DNA of 64,000 bases from Actinomycetes bacterium (GTDB lineage Bacteria; Auribacterota; JAJCYG01). A program made the translations under genes and the position numbers. The notes beneath the pieces were generated by a model, which was not told the origin of the DNA, made no database searches, and was given only the letters and a program-made list of their open reading frames with translations. Each line of letters begins with the position of its first letter. The first letter of the stretch is position 1. Shown in pieces: positions 8,836 through 19,200 of the stretch. Where the stretch lies: the NCBI GenBank assembly GCA_029263055.1, contig JAJCYG010000054.1:1-64000 (forward strand), written 5' to 3'.

Positions 8836-9299
8836 AAAAACAACTATTCTCCCTTATTGCTCTTTGCTTGCTCTTTACAGGATGCCAAACTCCCCCAACA
8901 CAAAAGGCAGGGGTTTTACCTGGAACAGGAGATCCAACCAAACAATATTATTTTATTACAGGCGAAATCAAAAAACCGGGGGAATACCTCTTAGAAGAGA
9001 ATGACAAGATCGATGCCTTTCAAGCCATTATGCGAGCAGGGGGACTGGTCAAGTTAAGAGCAGAAGAAAATAAAACCGTGATTGTTCGTGCTAATGGACA
9101 AGAAAAACGCCAGGTCATTGAAGTTAAAGAGATCATTGAAAAAGGAGATGTTTCAACCAACCAATACCTACAACCAGGGGACATTATTTACAGTCCACCG
9201 AATCTATTTGCCGTGATTAGTGATGTGGTGACGTTGATTTTATCACCGATAAAAGGATTGATTGAACTTTCAACCCTCAGCTTAGCTGCTTCAGGCTAG
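8832..9299 (+). CDS. SLBB-domain lipoprotein (polysaccharide export-like)
   Basis: A 155-aa predicted outer-membrane or periplasmic lipoprotein. The start chosen is ATG 8832, which overlaps the otsB stop (ATGA) and gives a clean lipoprotein signal: MKKQLFSLIALCLLFTGC, lipobox Cys18. A longer reading from 8805 would bury the signal peptide. Residues about 40-125 match the SLBB beta-grasp fold of capsule/exopolysaccharide export proteins: ITGEIKKPGEYL, then an AIMRAGGL block, a VIVRANGQ strand and a final YLQPGDIIYSPP. The usual N-terminal Poly_export domain is absent, so it is a minimal SLBB protein rather than a full Wza-type secretin. Its place at the end of the otsAB operon suggests a link to glycan or osmoprotectant handling, but this is only contextual. 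Confidence 0.85.
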   Translation: MKKQLFSLIALCLLFTGCQTPPTQKAGVLPGTGDPTKQYYFITGEIKKPGEYLLEENDKIDAFQAIMRAGGLVKLRAEENKTVIVRANGQEKRQVIEVKEIIEKGDVSTNQYLQPGDIIYSPPNLFAVISDVVTLILSPIKGLIELSTLSLAASG

Positions 9300-9304
9300 A
9301 AAGC

Positions 9305-9325
9305 AACAGAGGCTGTTTAATTTTT
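9305..9325 (+). terminator. Weak candidate terminator after the otsAB operon
   Basis: A short hairpin, AACAG-AGG-CTGTT (9305-9317), followed by a T-rich stretch, in the 24-bp gap between the SLBB lipoprotein and convergent mnmE. The stem is only 5 bp, so this is tentative. Confidence 0.3.
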
Positions 9326-10679
9326 ACTTTCCAATGCAGAAGGTAGAAAAGATCTGATTCAAAATATCATCTGTGGTAGTTTGTCCCACAATTTCACCCA
9401 AGTCGTCTAAGGCAGCGCGCATGTCAACCGCCACAAACTCACCAGAGAGACCTTCTTTTAAGGCTTCTAGCGTCTTCTCTAAAGAGGCTTCAGCTCGGCG
9501 CATTGCTTCTTCGTGACGTAAGTTCACCACATACTGTTCATGAGAGAAAAGGCCTTCTGCTCCTTGAATAGAACTCAAGAGTGATTGATGTAACCGATCT
9601 AAACCTTCTTTTTTTTCTGCAGAGACTTTGATGGGTGAATCAAATCGACTGTCATCTAGTTTTAATTTAAGATCTGATTTGTTAATCACAACCAAACTAT
9701 TTTTTGTTTCAACACGCTTCCATATTTGTTGATCTTCTTCACTCCATTCTGAAGAAGCATCACAAACAAACAAAACAATGTCAGCTTGTTCTAATACTTT
9801 TACCGAACGCTTAATTCCCTCTTTTTCAACTATCTCTTGAGAATCTCGGATTCCAGCTGTATCAACCAGCTTCACAGGAATTCCTTCAATACTGACGGTG
9901 TCACTCACAATGTCTCGAGTTGTTCCTGGAATAGGAGTAACAATCGCGCGCTCTTCATTAAGCAGAGCATTTAATAAGCTCGACTTGCCGACATTAGGCT
10001 TGCCCACAATGGCAACGACAATGCCTTCATTTAAAAGCTTGCCGTATTGAGCTCCCTTACGAATCTCTTGAATCTTTTTAACCAAGCCTTCTGCTTTTTC
10101 TTGCAACTGACCTTGAGAAAGTAATTCAATATCTTCTTCAGGGTAATCAATCGCAGCTTCCACATAAACAAACATTTCTAATATCTGTTGGCGGAGTTGT
10201 TCGATTTGTCGGGAGAGAGAACCTTCTAATTGAGCCAGCGAAGCGCGGGCAGCTAATTCTGTTTTTGACGCAATCAAAGCTGAGACAGCTTCGGCTTGGG
10301 CTAAGTCAAGTTTGCCATTTAGAAAGGCACGCTTAGTAAACTCTCCAGGCTCAGCTAATCGAGCCCCTTCTTTTAAAAGAACCTGTACAATCTGACGCAA
10401 GACAACAGGGCTCCCATGGCCATGAATTTCAACCACCTCTTCTCCAGTATAAGAACGTGGCGCTTGATAATAAAAAAACAAAACTTGGTCGATAGAATCA
10501 AAATCACCGAGAACAGGGACAAAAGGAGGAATCAGATCAACTTTTCTAATTGGAGCGAAATGTTTTTTGGCAAAAGCAAAAGCATCGGGACCACTCACAC
10601 GCACGATCCCAACCGCCCCTTCACCAGGAGGTGTTGCTATGGCGACAATCGTTTCTTCAAGATGAGCACGACTACTCAT
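9324..10679 (-). CDS. mnmE: tRNA-modifying GTPase MnmE
   Basis: A 451-aa protein, the usual MnmE length. With MnmG it installs the C5 modification of wobble uridine in certain tRNAs. The N-terminal tetrahydrofolate-binding domain begins ETIVAIATPPGEGAVGIVR. The G domain carries GKPNVGKSS (G1, residues 226-234), the PGTTRD segment (G2), DTAG (G3) and NKSD (G4). The protein ends in FCIGK, the conserved C-terminal Cys motif needed for modification. It is the last gene of the rpmH-rnpA-yidD-yidC-mnmE run, 4 bp downstream of yidC. No missing residues are apparent. Confidence 0.96.
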   Translation of the reverse strand: MSSRAHLEETIVAIATPPGEGAVGIVRVSGPDAFAFAKKHFAPIRKVDLIPPFVPVLGDFDSIDQVLFFYYQAPRSYTGEEVVEIHGHGSPVVLRQIVQVLLKEGARLAEPGEFTKRAFLNGKLDLAQAEAVSALIASKTELAARASLAQLEGSLSRQIEQLRQQILEMFVYVEAAIDYPEEDIELLSQGQLQEKAEGLVKKIQEIRKGAQYGKLLNEGIVVAIVGKPNVGKSSLLNALLNEERAIVTPIPGTTRDIVSDTVSIEGIPVKLVDTAGIRDSQEIVEKEGIKRSVKVLEQADIVLFVCDASSEWSEEDQQIWKRVETKNSLVVINKSDLKLKLDDSRFDSPIKVSAEKKEGLDRLHQSLLSSIQGAEGLFSHEQYVVNLRHEEAMRRAEASLEKTLEALKEGLSGEFVAVDMRAALDDLGEIVGQTTTDDILNQIFSTFCIGK

Positions 10680-10683
10680 CTTG

Positions 10684-12357
10684 CTAAACAGCAGCTTTGG
10701 CTTGCATTGGATGGGGTTGTCTTAACACGTAGTATTGTTGCAACAATCCAAGCAATGTTGAAACAGTAAAGTAGAGCACCAAACCTGATGGCATGTTGTA
10801 AAACATAAATCCAAAAACAATCGGCATCATCACAACCATCATTTTTTGTTGTTGGCGTTGCTGATCTGTCACAGCAGCTCCTTTATTAGCAGCTGTAGAA
10901 ATTTTTTGTTGCAGCACAAAGGTCGCGACCATAATCAAAGGCAACAAATTAAACTCATTCCCCAACAAAGGAATAGAAAAAGGTAACGTAAAGAGCTGAT
11001 CTGGAACCGACAAATCTTTAATCCAAAGCACAAAAGGAGCCCCTTTTAACTCAACCGCATTATTTAATGTTTTAAAGAACGCGATCAAGATCGGCATTTG
11101 TAACAACAATGGCAAACAACCGCCAAGAGGGTTGATCTTATGTTCTTTATATAGCCCCATCATCTCTGTCTGAAGTTTCTTGGGATTGCTTTTATGCTTT
11201 TCCCTTAGCTCAGCAAGTTGGGGTTGAATCAATTGCATCTCTTTCATCGACTTAAAACTTTTATGTGTTAAAGGAAGCGTTAACACTTTAATCACAATGG
11301 TAAGCAAAATAATGGCCACACCATAGTTCTTACACCAACCATAAATCCAGAGCAAACTTTTAAGAATCGCAATACTGAAAGGCCCAAGATACTTTCCAAA
11401 ATCCATAACCTTGTCAAAGTCGTTTCCTACGGCCTTTAACGTGTCATACTCTTTTGGACCCGCATAAAACACAAAACGAAAACTCTTTGTTTCACCTGGA
11501 ACCAATCCAAAGTCTTCCATTTTAAGTACGGCTGAAAGGCCAGTTTGATCTTTATCTTGAAATTGTACGCCCCCCATTCCAACAGCCAAACGATTCGGCT
11601 TTAAGATAAAGGCACAAAATTGATTTTTAACAGCTACCCATTTAATATTCCCATTTTCCCAACGCTCGTTTTTAAATTTACGTTGGCTTAAACGGGTCAC
11701 TTCATTATCAAGCCACACATCCACACCTAAACCAGCTTGGCCCAGACGGCCCCCACCCTTACCAGGAGTAATGCCACCAATAGCAACATCAAGACCCTCT
11801 GAATAAAGAAGGTCTTTTTTGCCGTTATTGCGAAAAACCAAATCCATTTCAAAAAGATAATCAGGACGCAATCGAATGGTCTTCACAACTTCTAATCGCG
11901 AAGCGGTTTGCTTTTTAAAAACAACGGAGCTTGAATCTTTACTCACGACATTAAAAGGAACCGAACGTAAATCTTCTTCACCTAAACGCGCAATGGCTAA
12001 AGGATAAAATTGGTTTTCAGGAGTTGATAAAACAAGAGGACTTCCATCACGGTCATGATACGTATTAATTTGAACCTGTTTGATCGCGGCTCCCAAATTA
12101 GAAAAAGTGACATTTAATTGAGGTGTCGCTAACTCGATCAACTCTTCTTGAAAGGCATTGGCTGAAGACTTTGTAAATGAAGTACTTTGAAAAGACTTAC
12201 TTGTCGCCGCAGAAGGCTTAACAGTAACCGTCTCTTCAATAGCAGGAAGTGATTGCTCAACTTGCTGTTGAGGGGCTTGTTTTTGTGGCAAAAAATACCA
12301 GTAAAAGGTCATCACTAAAAAGGATAAAACAATTGCAACTAAGGCTCTTTTTTCCAT
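10684..12357 (-). CDS. yidC: Membrane protein insertase YidC (Oxa1 family)
   Basis: A 557-aa inner-membrane insertase for proteins arriving with or without Sec. One N-terminal transmembrane helix (ALVAIVLSFLVMTFYWYFLP) is followed by a large periplasmic domain (about residues 60-330), as in Gram-negative YidC. The conserved Oxa1 core is at about 345-545, with WIYGWCKNYGVAIILLTIVI, the cytoplasmic helical hairpin rich in charged residues (MKEMQLIQPQLAELREKHK) and a NPLGGCLPLLLQMPILIAFF segment. The periplasmic domain supports a diderm cell envelope. The start, ATG 12357, lies 10 bp downstream of yidD. Confidence 0.96.
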   Translation of the reverse strand: MEKRALVAIVLSFLVMTFYWYFLPQKQAPQQQVEQSLPAIEETVTVKPSAATSKSFQSTSFTKSSANAFQEELIELATPQLNVTFSNLGAAIKQVQINTYHDRDGSPLVLSTPENQFYPLAIARLGEEDLRSVPFNVVSKDSSSVVFKKQTASRLEVVKTIRLRPDYLFEMDLVFRNNGKKDLLYSEGLDVAIGGITPGKGGGRLGQAGLGVDVWLDNEVTRLSQRKFKNERWENGNIKWVAVKNQFCAFILKPNRLAVGMGGVQFQDKDQTGLSAVLKMEDFGLVPGETKSFRFVFYAGPKEYDTLKAVGNDFDKVMDFGKYLGPFSIAILKSLLWIYGWCKNYGVAIILLTIVIKVLTLPLTHKSFKSMKEMQLIQPQLAELREKHKSNPKKLQTEMMGLYKEHKINPLGGCLPLLLQMPILIAFFKTLNNAVELKGAPFVLWIKDLSVPDQLFTLPFSIPLLGNEFNLLPLIMVATFVLQQKISTAANKGAAVTDQQRQQQKMMVVMMPIVFGFMFYNMPSGLVLYFTVSTLLGLLQQYYVLRQPHPMQAKAAV

Positions 12358-12367
12358 AATTAAAATC

Positions 12368-12589
12368 TCATTTCTTCAGTTCTACGGGGTTCCATCCCCC
12401 TTTAGAAAAAGGGTGACACTTTAGTAACCGCACCAACGTCATCCATCCCCCCTTAACAATTCCTTGGGTTTGAATCGCAACCAAAGAATAATCTGAACAA
12501 CTCGGCATATAACGACACGACGGAAAAAACAAGGGGGAGACAGCTTGCTGATAAAAACGAATAAACTTTAAAATTAGTTTTTGGGTCAT
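12368..12589 (-). CDS. yidD: Membrane protein insertion efficiency factor YidD
   Basis: A 73-aa YidD family protein with the family pattern CRYMPSCSDY and a CHPF block before GGWNPV. It is thought to assist YidC at the inner face of the membrane through an amphipathic N-terminus. Its start overlaps the end of rnpA by 4 bp, the usual arrangement of this cluster. Confidence 0.95.
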   Translation of the reverse strand: MTQKLILKFIRFYQQAVSPLFFPSCRYMPSCSDYSLVAIQTQGIVKGGWMTLVRLLKCHPFSKGGWNPVELKK

Positions 12590-12936
12590 TTTTTTATGAT
12601 CAAGCCTGCTTTATTGAGGAGATTTAAAAAAGCATCTTGAACGTCCCCAAAGGTTTTAAACTGTTGGCTCGGCCGTACAATAATAGTGGTGTAAAAGCCT
12701 GACTTTATTTGATGCTGATTTAAACGAAAGGCTTCGCGCAACCAACGCTTAATCTGGTTTCGTTTGACCGAAGGACCTACCTTACGACTCAAACTAAAAC
12801 CGATTTTTTTCTCTTCGCCTTTATCTTGAAGCACGACCGCAACAAGATCTTTGGCAACGAAACGTTTTCCACTTTGAAGAACTTCTTTAAATTCAGTGGC
12901 CTGTAGTCGAAACTGTCGGCCAAATAAAAGTTCCAT
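12586..12936 (-). CDS. rnpA: Ribonuclease P protein component
   Basis: A 116-aa basic protein that binds RNase P RNA and helps mature the 5' ends of tRNAs. The family signature is present: FSLSRKVGPSVKRNQIKRW, containing the RNR-type motif, followed by LREAFR. The ATG lies 2 bp after the rpmH stop. It overlaps yidD by 4 bp at its 3' end. Confidence 0.94.
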   Translation of the reverse strand: MELLFGRQFRLQATEFKEVLQSGKRFVAKDLVAVVLQDKGEEKKIGFSLSRKVGPSVKRNQIKRWLREAFRLNQHQIKSGFYTTIIVRPSQQFKTFGDVQDAFLNLLNKAGLIIKK

Positions 12937-12938
12937 CT

Positions 12939-13079
12939 CTATTTTGCAATAGAAACGTTCTTACGCCCTTTGCGCCGGCGACGTGCTAAAATTTGACGCC
13001 CACTTTTTGTCGCACTGCGGCCTAAAAAACCATGTTTTCTTGCCCGTCTTTTACGTGACGGTTGATATGTTCTTTTCAT
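12939..13079 (-). CDS. rpmH: 50S ribosomal protein L34
   Basis: A 46-aa protein found by direct translation: it begins [18 protein letters not shown] and ends in a strongly basic tail ([16 protein letters not shown]). This matches bL34 along its full length. An AAGGAA ribosome-binding site sits 7 bp before the ATG at 13079. First gene of the minus-strand cluster, driven by the consensus promoter at 13126-13154. Confidence 0.97.
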   Translation of the reverse strand: MKRTYQPSRKRRARKHGFLGRSATKSGRQILARRRRKGRKNVSIAK

Positions 13080-13125
13080 CTTATTTCCTTAACTTCTTCT
13101 TATCTATTGCTGTTATGAGCCTAGG

Positions 13126-13154
13126 ATTATAGGGGCCCCCCTATAAACTGTCAA
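13126..13154 (-). promoter_or_regulatory. Consensus sigma-70 promoter for rpmH operon
   Basis: On the minus strand TTGACA (13154-13149), a 17-bp spacer containing a GGGGGGCCCC run, then TATAAT (13131-13126): a perfect match to both hexamers with ideal spacing, about 47 bp before rpmH. It lies back-to-back with the promoter of the giant gene. Confidence 0.8.
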
Positions 13155-13195
13155 CCTTCATTACAAAAAGAATATGAGCTTTATTTGGCATATGC

Positions 13196-13224
13196 TTGAC
13201 AAATAGCCCTATATTAGCTATACT
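13196..13224 (+). promoter_or_regulatory. Sigma-70 promoter for the giant gene
   Basis: TTGACA (13196-13201), 17 bp, TATACT (13219-13224). Transcription would start near 13231, giving a leader of about 50 nt before the GTG at 13280. The -35 boxes of this promoter and of the rpmH promoter are 41 bp apart. Confidence 0.8.
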
Positions 13225-13279
13225 AATAGTGTTAGCGGGAATACGGGACTCTATAAATACGGATCGAAAAAGGTGCTTT

Positions 13280-16200
13280 GTGTACTCAATTCGTTTAAGA
13301 AAGCATAGAAGGGCATTTCAAGCTGTTTCATTAGTCATTGCGATTCAGCTAGTTATACCTACATCTATTTGGGCTCAAACTCAAGGGCTTCCAAAAGTCC
13401 TAGAACCTCCAAGCCCAGCCGGACCTGTTGTACTGCTACCCAAAAACATCCTATCTCTCCAAGTCCCAGAATCTTACGGAAACATCAAACAAACCACGCT
13501 CGGCAATCAAGGCAAAATCGTCATCCATGTTCAAGACTCCCATGTCAACTATGAAGCCCAAACCAATATTGCCCAAATTTTAAAGCACCTTGTTCAAGAA
13601 CTCACCCTCCAAGCTAACGAAGCAACTCCTAAACCACTGATTGCCATTGAAGGAGCTGCTGGCCCAAGCAACTCAAAATGGTTCCAACTCTTCCCAAATG
13701 AAGAAGCTAAAAAAAATGTACTCGATTACTATTTGCGCCGAGGCTACATCTCAGGACCTCAACTCTTTCAGGTCTTTGACAAAAACAATATTCCCGTAGT
13801 CGGTGTTGAAACCCCTAAACTCTATTTAGAAAATTTAGAGTTTTTCAGAAAGACTTATGCCAACAACACAGAAATATTAAAGCATATTGAGGAAATTGAA
13901 ACGGCTTTAGTCGCGATTCGCAATGCCATTTTTAATGAAGAATTAATAAAAGCTTCCGACAAATCAAAAGCCTTTCAGAATAACAGCGTCAACCTGACAG
14001 ACTATCTTGATTTTTTGACCGAACTAAGCAACAAACAATCTGTTCGCCTTGATCGCTACGAACAAGTGGTTCTAGCAAAACAAGCCATCGACCTAGAAAA
14101 GAGCATTGATTATGATCAAGTCAATAAAGAACGTAACAAGCTCATCACACGTTTAAAAACAGCACTCACTAAAGAAGATATTTCTGAACTCGTCACACAA
14201 TCACTCTATTTCCGTTTAGGAAAAACAACCTCTTTAGATTATTACAATTTTCTAGAAGATATTTCTCGAGGTGCCAATGTTCCAATAGAACTGTACCCTG
14301 AACTTCTTAAATACATTGAAGCGCTCTTTGTTCAAGAACAAATCGATGGAGAACTTCTGTACAAACAAATCTTAGAAGTGGATAAAAAAACAAAAGAGGC
14401 CCTCTACCAAACAGACGAAGAACGAAAATGCGACATCCTCTTAAACCGTATTCAAATTTTAGAAAACCTAGCAAAACTAGAGTTGAGCCGAGACCAACTC
14501 GCAGAGTACCGAGAAGATCCTCTTGGATTTATGGCTGAAGAGTTTCTCTTTTATATTGAAGAAAAACTAAGCGCTCTTAACCTAGATGTTCGCATCAGCC
14601 CTGATGTGGATGAGATTAATAATTATTTTGACACATTAGAAGGCTTTTATCGCACTGCCTTAGCCCGTGATAATGCCTTAATGGCCAACACACTCAAAGC
14701 AATGGACGCACAAGACACACAAATCGCCATCCTAGTCACAGGTGGTTTTCATACTGAGGGCATGGTCAAACTCTTTGAAGAAAAAGATGTCTCAACAATG
14801 GTGATTAGTCCTCGTTTAACCGAAGACTTTACTAATGAAGGTTATTTAGATGTGATGATGAATGAAATGCTTCCTTTAGCACGCGTGCTCAACAAAAAAG
14901 GGAATCGCATTTCTCAACCGTTGCAAGTTTTTGTCGATCAACCGATCACCGGACAATTAGTGCAACAGTTTGAACTACACAGTGAACTCGTGATGCTCTA
15001 CCTTGCAGCGAGCACGCTTTCTTCAGACAACCAAACCGCAAAGAGTGTTAATGAAAACTTAGAAAAAATAAAAAGCACATTACTCTCTGAACTCTCAGGC
15101 GAAAACCAGGCTCAAGCCAAGGCTATTTTAGATGCGATTGAAAAAATAAATAAAGTTTCTGAGGATGAACGCAACGATGCTATAACGGTTGAATTTGAAT
15201 ACCTTGGAGAAGCGGTTGTTGTTTCTGTGGCTAATCGAGAAGGAGCCAATCAACTTGTTCGAGAACTACGCAGTTTGTTTGAAAGAGGACTTGAAAAGGG
15301 AACACTCGGCGAAAATCTCACCTTTGTTATCAGCAATAAAGGAACAACTGATTCAGTCTTAGGCGAGCGCAAAGAAGTCACTGTGAGCACTCGCTCTTTA
15401 CGCCGACAAACCGACCTACAAGAAAAACCAATCACATCTATCGCAAAAGTCTCGCGGCGCTCTGTTCACTCTGGCCGCACACAATCCCGCACATCTCGAA
15501 GAGAAGCAGCCGAGGCCAAAGCAAGAGAAGGGCAACCTGAAACTTCTGACACATTGGTACAAATACTTTTTTCTTCAAAAAATACAGAGGACTTTTCTCA
15601 AACACTCAACTTATTATTTAAAAAGATTAGCCAATTAAATGCTGAAGTATTAAAAGCACAACGAGCAGGAAAAAATGAAGAAGCTCTAGCTTTAAGCACC
15701 CAACGCTACCAACTCTTTAACAGCCTCTTCCAACCAGACAACAACCGTCCTGAAGGCGCCAACGCTCAATCAAGGCTACAAACATTAGTTGATCAAGGAA
15801 TCGTCAAACAAAACGAAATTGAAGCTTTAGATAAATGGAGAGAAAAAGTCATACTCGACTTAGCAGGAGATGTGCTGCGCCGGAACCAAGCCGTCTATGA
15901 CCTTATTACCCAAGATAACGGTTTTAAAGAATATGCGTTAAACGCAGGCCTTAAGGGTAGAGAGAAACAAGCCTACAACCAATATGTCTCATCAAGAATA
16001 TTTTTAGTTCGTCTCGGGGCACGCCCAGGAACATCAAACTATGCAGCTCTTAAAAGCGATTTTGATTTTAACTTAATTGCAGAGTCCAGCATTGGCGAAC
16101 AACTTTATCGACTACTAAAAAAAGAAGTCAGCCAAAAAATAGATATGCAAGCAGTCAAACTCGACTTTTTTCTTCAAACACCAGACTATTATGAAACCTT

Positions 16201-19200
16201 TGACGTGAACCCTGAAATTGCGGCAAGAGACTTATTCAACCCTGATAAATACAAAGTAGCTGAAGACTTTGTAAGAAGACTCTCTCTGCAAGGGGAACCT
16301 TTTAAAATAGGAGAAGAAGGGACCGTACGGCGTAGCCCCACGATACAAAGAAAAATCCGCAGCCAAGCAGAAAAGATCGTTCAATACCAACGCGGCGCTG
16401 AAGGCCCTGAATTAATTTTAAGACAACTGTATGACCTCACCCGGCTTTTTGACAAACAGACCAGTGAATTTGAAACAACCGATGAAGATATACGCAAAGC
16501 AGCTAAAGCTATTTTAAGAAGTGCTGAAGGGTTTTTAATTGCAGATGACGCACTCCGACAAAAACTAAATACCGCGGCTTTAGCAGCAGCCCTATCAAAA
16601 GAAAAAGACAGCTTTAGACCCATCATAGACTTAATAGAACAATCCTCTTTAAGTAAAATACAAAAAAGATTAATACGCCACGCTTACGATATTTACGCAC
16701 TCAACCTTCCAATAGAGGAAGTCCTCTTAGACGAAAAGCTACGCATTCAATTTTCTAACCTCGGTTTACAGTTTGTCGAATCAGCCTATCGCAGCACAGA
16801 AGAAAAGATAGATTATGAAAAACAACGCCTATCACTCCCTCTACAAGCATTAATCAAAACTTATGCAGAAGCAAAGCTATCGCCTTCAGAACAAGAGGCC
16901 TTTCAAGATTTCTATACTATTGTCTTAGAAACACAACTCGCAAGAATATCCTCTCCCAAAACAAGACTAGCAACAATTAGAAAATTCAACTTAGAACTTC
17001 AACGAGTTGACCTCCTCTTACTGCGTGCTGAAAGTCCATTTACTGTTCCAAGCTTAGGAAAAATATCTTCTATTACAATCGTTGAAAAAGATCGCCGCTT
17101 GTCAGAACGCCTCAAGACAGCCGAAATATCTAAACTTGTTAGAAAGGCACAGCTTACAGGTGTTGACAGCCTGAGCAGCGAAGAAGAACAACTCTTAGAA
17201 ACGTTCCTAGAACGATTTAATGAAAACCAACCTCTACTCTACAAACTCATTGAAGAAGGAAGCCGATACCCTTTTCTTACAGAACTAAAAACAGTTGATA
17301 AAGTCTTTGCCCAAGTGGCTTATGAATTAGAACGAGTCGAACAAACAGAAGGAGAGACCACTACTTTTACTCTAAAAGAGCTTTTAACTAAAATGACCAA
17401 CTTAAAAGAACTGAATTCGAGAAAAACCAAAGATGAGGCAAGCAAAGATCTTGTTGATGGATTTAGAGAGTTAACAAGGAGCGCTGAGTTTAAATCACTC
17501 TTTCCCAAAAAGGGCTTAGTAGGGGCTGTTCAAAAATTCCACCTTGGTTTAGCCTTAAATAAAACAGATGAAACGGCAATAGAAGAGTATGAAGATAAGG
17601 CTGTTAAAGTTTTTGATGAAGGAGGAATCACTGTTTACCAAGTTCCTTCTACAGAAGAGGAAATCTCTACAGCACAAAAAGCACTTCAAAAAGGAGAGGC
17701 CTTATCTGAAGCCCAACTCTCATCACAGTTGAAAAACTTAGTGATTCAGATAACAGGAAGACCCGATCCTAAGATTATTAGCAAATTTTTATCAGGTCAG
17801 TTCAGAGAGCTCACCACTGTTTCACGCTTGGCTGAAGCAACAGATCCTAATGCACAAAGAGATCAAGTAGAAGTCCCTCCTGTTATTGAAGTTTTTCCAG
17901 AGAGCATTGAACGTTTTGTTAATAGCCAACTGAACCGAATTAGAGAGTTAGAATCACTCAGAAACTTTGAACAAGCTGAAGCTGTTTATTCAGATTTAGC
18001 AGATATTGTTAGTAGTTTCAATCTAACTGAATCAGGAGACTTGTTATCAACATCCCATATTATATCAAGGATTGATCAAGCAAAAAAAGATATCGCTGCG
18101 GCAAAGAATCCAAAAGACCGGCTGATAAAGATTCTTAAGTTAGAAGAATTAGTCCGATTTGCTCGCCGAGAATCAACAGGAGTGAGTCATTCAAAATTTA
18201 AAAATGCTCGAGGAGAAGCTCTATTTGTTTATGATGTCAAACGGGTTTTAGAATCTGCGCCCGGTGACCCTATTCGCCAAACACAAGGAGCCAATCTAAC
18301 TGGAAAATTTTTAGGAGATGGAGATGGACATAAAGTAGGCAGCTACAATGTTGTTCAAACCATTCTCGAGCTCAAACAATTTAAAGCCGCGCAAGACAGA
18401 GGAGAAAACCCTTCTTTAGAAAAGTTGCTGAGTCAAACCGGTAATAAACGAGACAAGCAACTAGGTGTTTTTCTTCATGTCTATGCCCATCCTGAAAAAG
18501 CAGCTTTAGAAATCAAACTCTTATCTGCAGACCAATTTATTATTATCCGAAATAAATTAAATATTTTACAAGAACGCCTTGAAAGCGATGTCAGAGCAGG
18601 ACGACTGAATTTACCCCCTCCGGGAACAGAGCCACTTAATCTTTATCGACAGGTAAAAGAGCTACTTAATATTGATCGATCCTCTAAACAAAACTTTGCC
18701 AATGGAATTGCTGCTTTTGGAAGAAAATTAAAAAAGGAAGGTTACTTAGGTTATGCTCGAGGGGGAGATGAGCTGGCTGTTGTGATTCAAAGTCCTGGTT
18801 ATGCCGCAGCCATTGGAATATTAGTCGACCTCTTAACACATAAACAAGAAGAAGGTGCTGTTATTGCTTTTTCAGGGGGAGTTGGATTTGCACAAATCAC
18901 ACCTAATATTGATTTTAACACGATCTCCAAACAAAACGCTGCAGCACTTAAACTAACCAAGCTATTAAAAGAAACAAGCATAGAACGCGCTCCATTAGAA
19001 AAATATGCCTATGTCTACGGACAACCCTTAACACCCAATGTTGCTGACCTAGTGGTTCGAGGAGCCATCTCTCAAATTAACTCGGCTCGTTCAGCCACAG
19101 ATTTAGCTAAATTAGAAGACCTCACATTACCAGGAGATGAAGCTCTCTGGGAAGCGGCCTTTTCTGAGTCACGTCGCGCACAAAGTAAATGGAAACGCAT

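Noticed and set aside
13196..13279. TTG start at 13196 for the giant gene
   Set aside because: This TTG is the -35 hexamer of the strong promoter and lies upstream of the expected transcription start; GTG 13280 has a ribosome-binding site and gives a better signal peptide.
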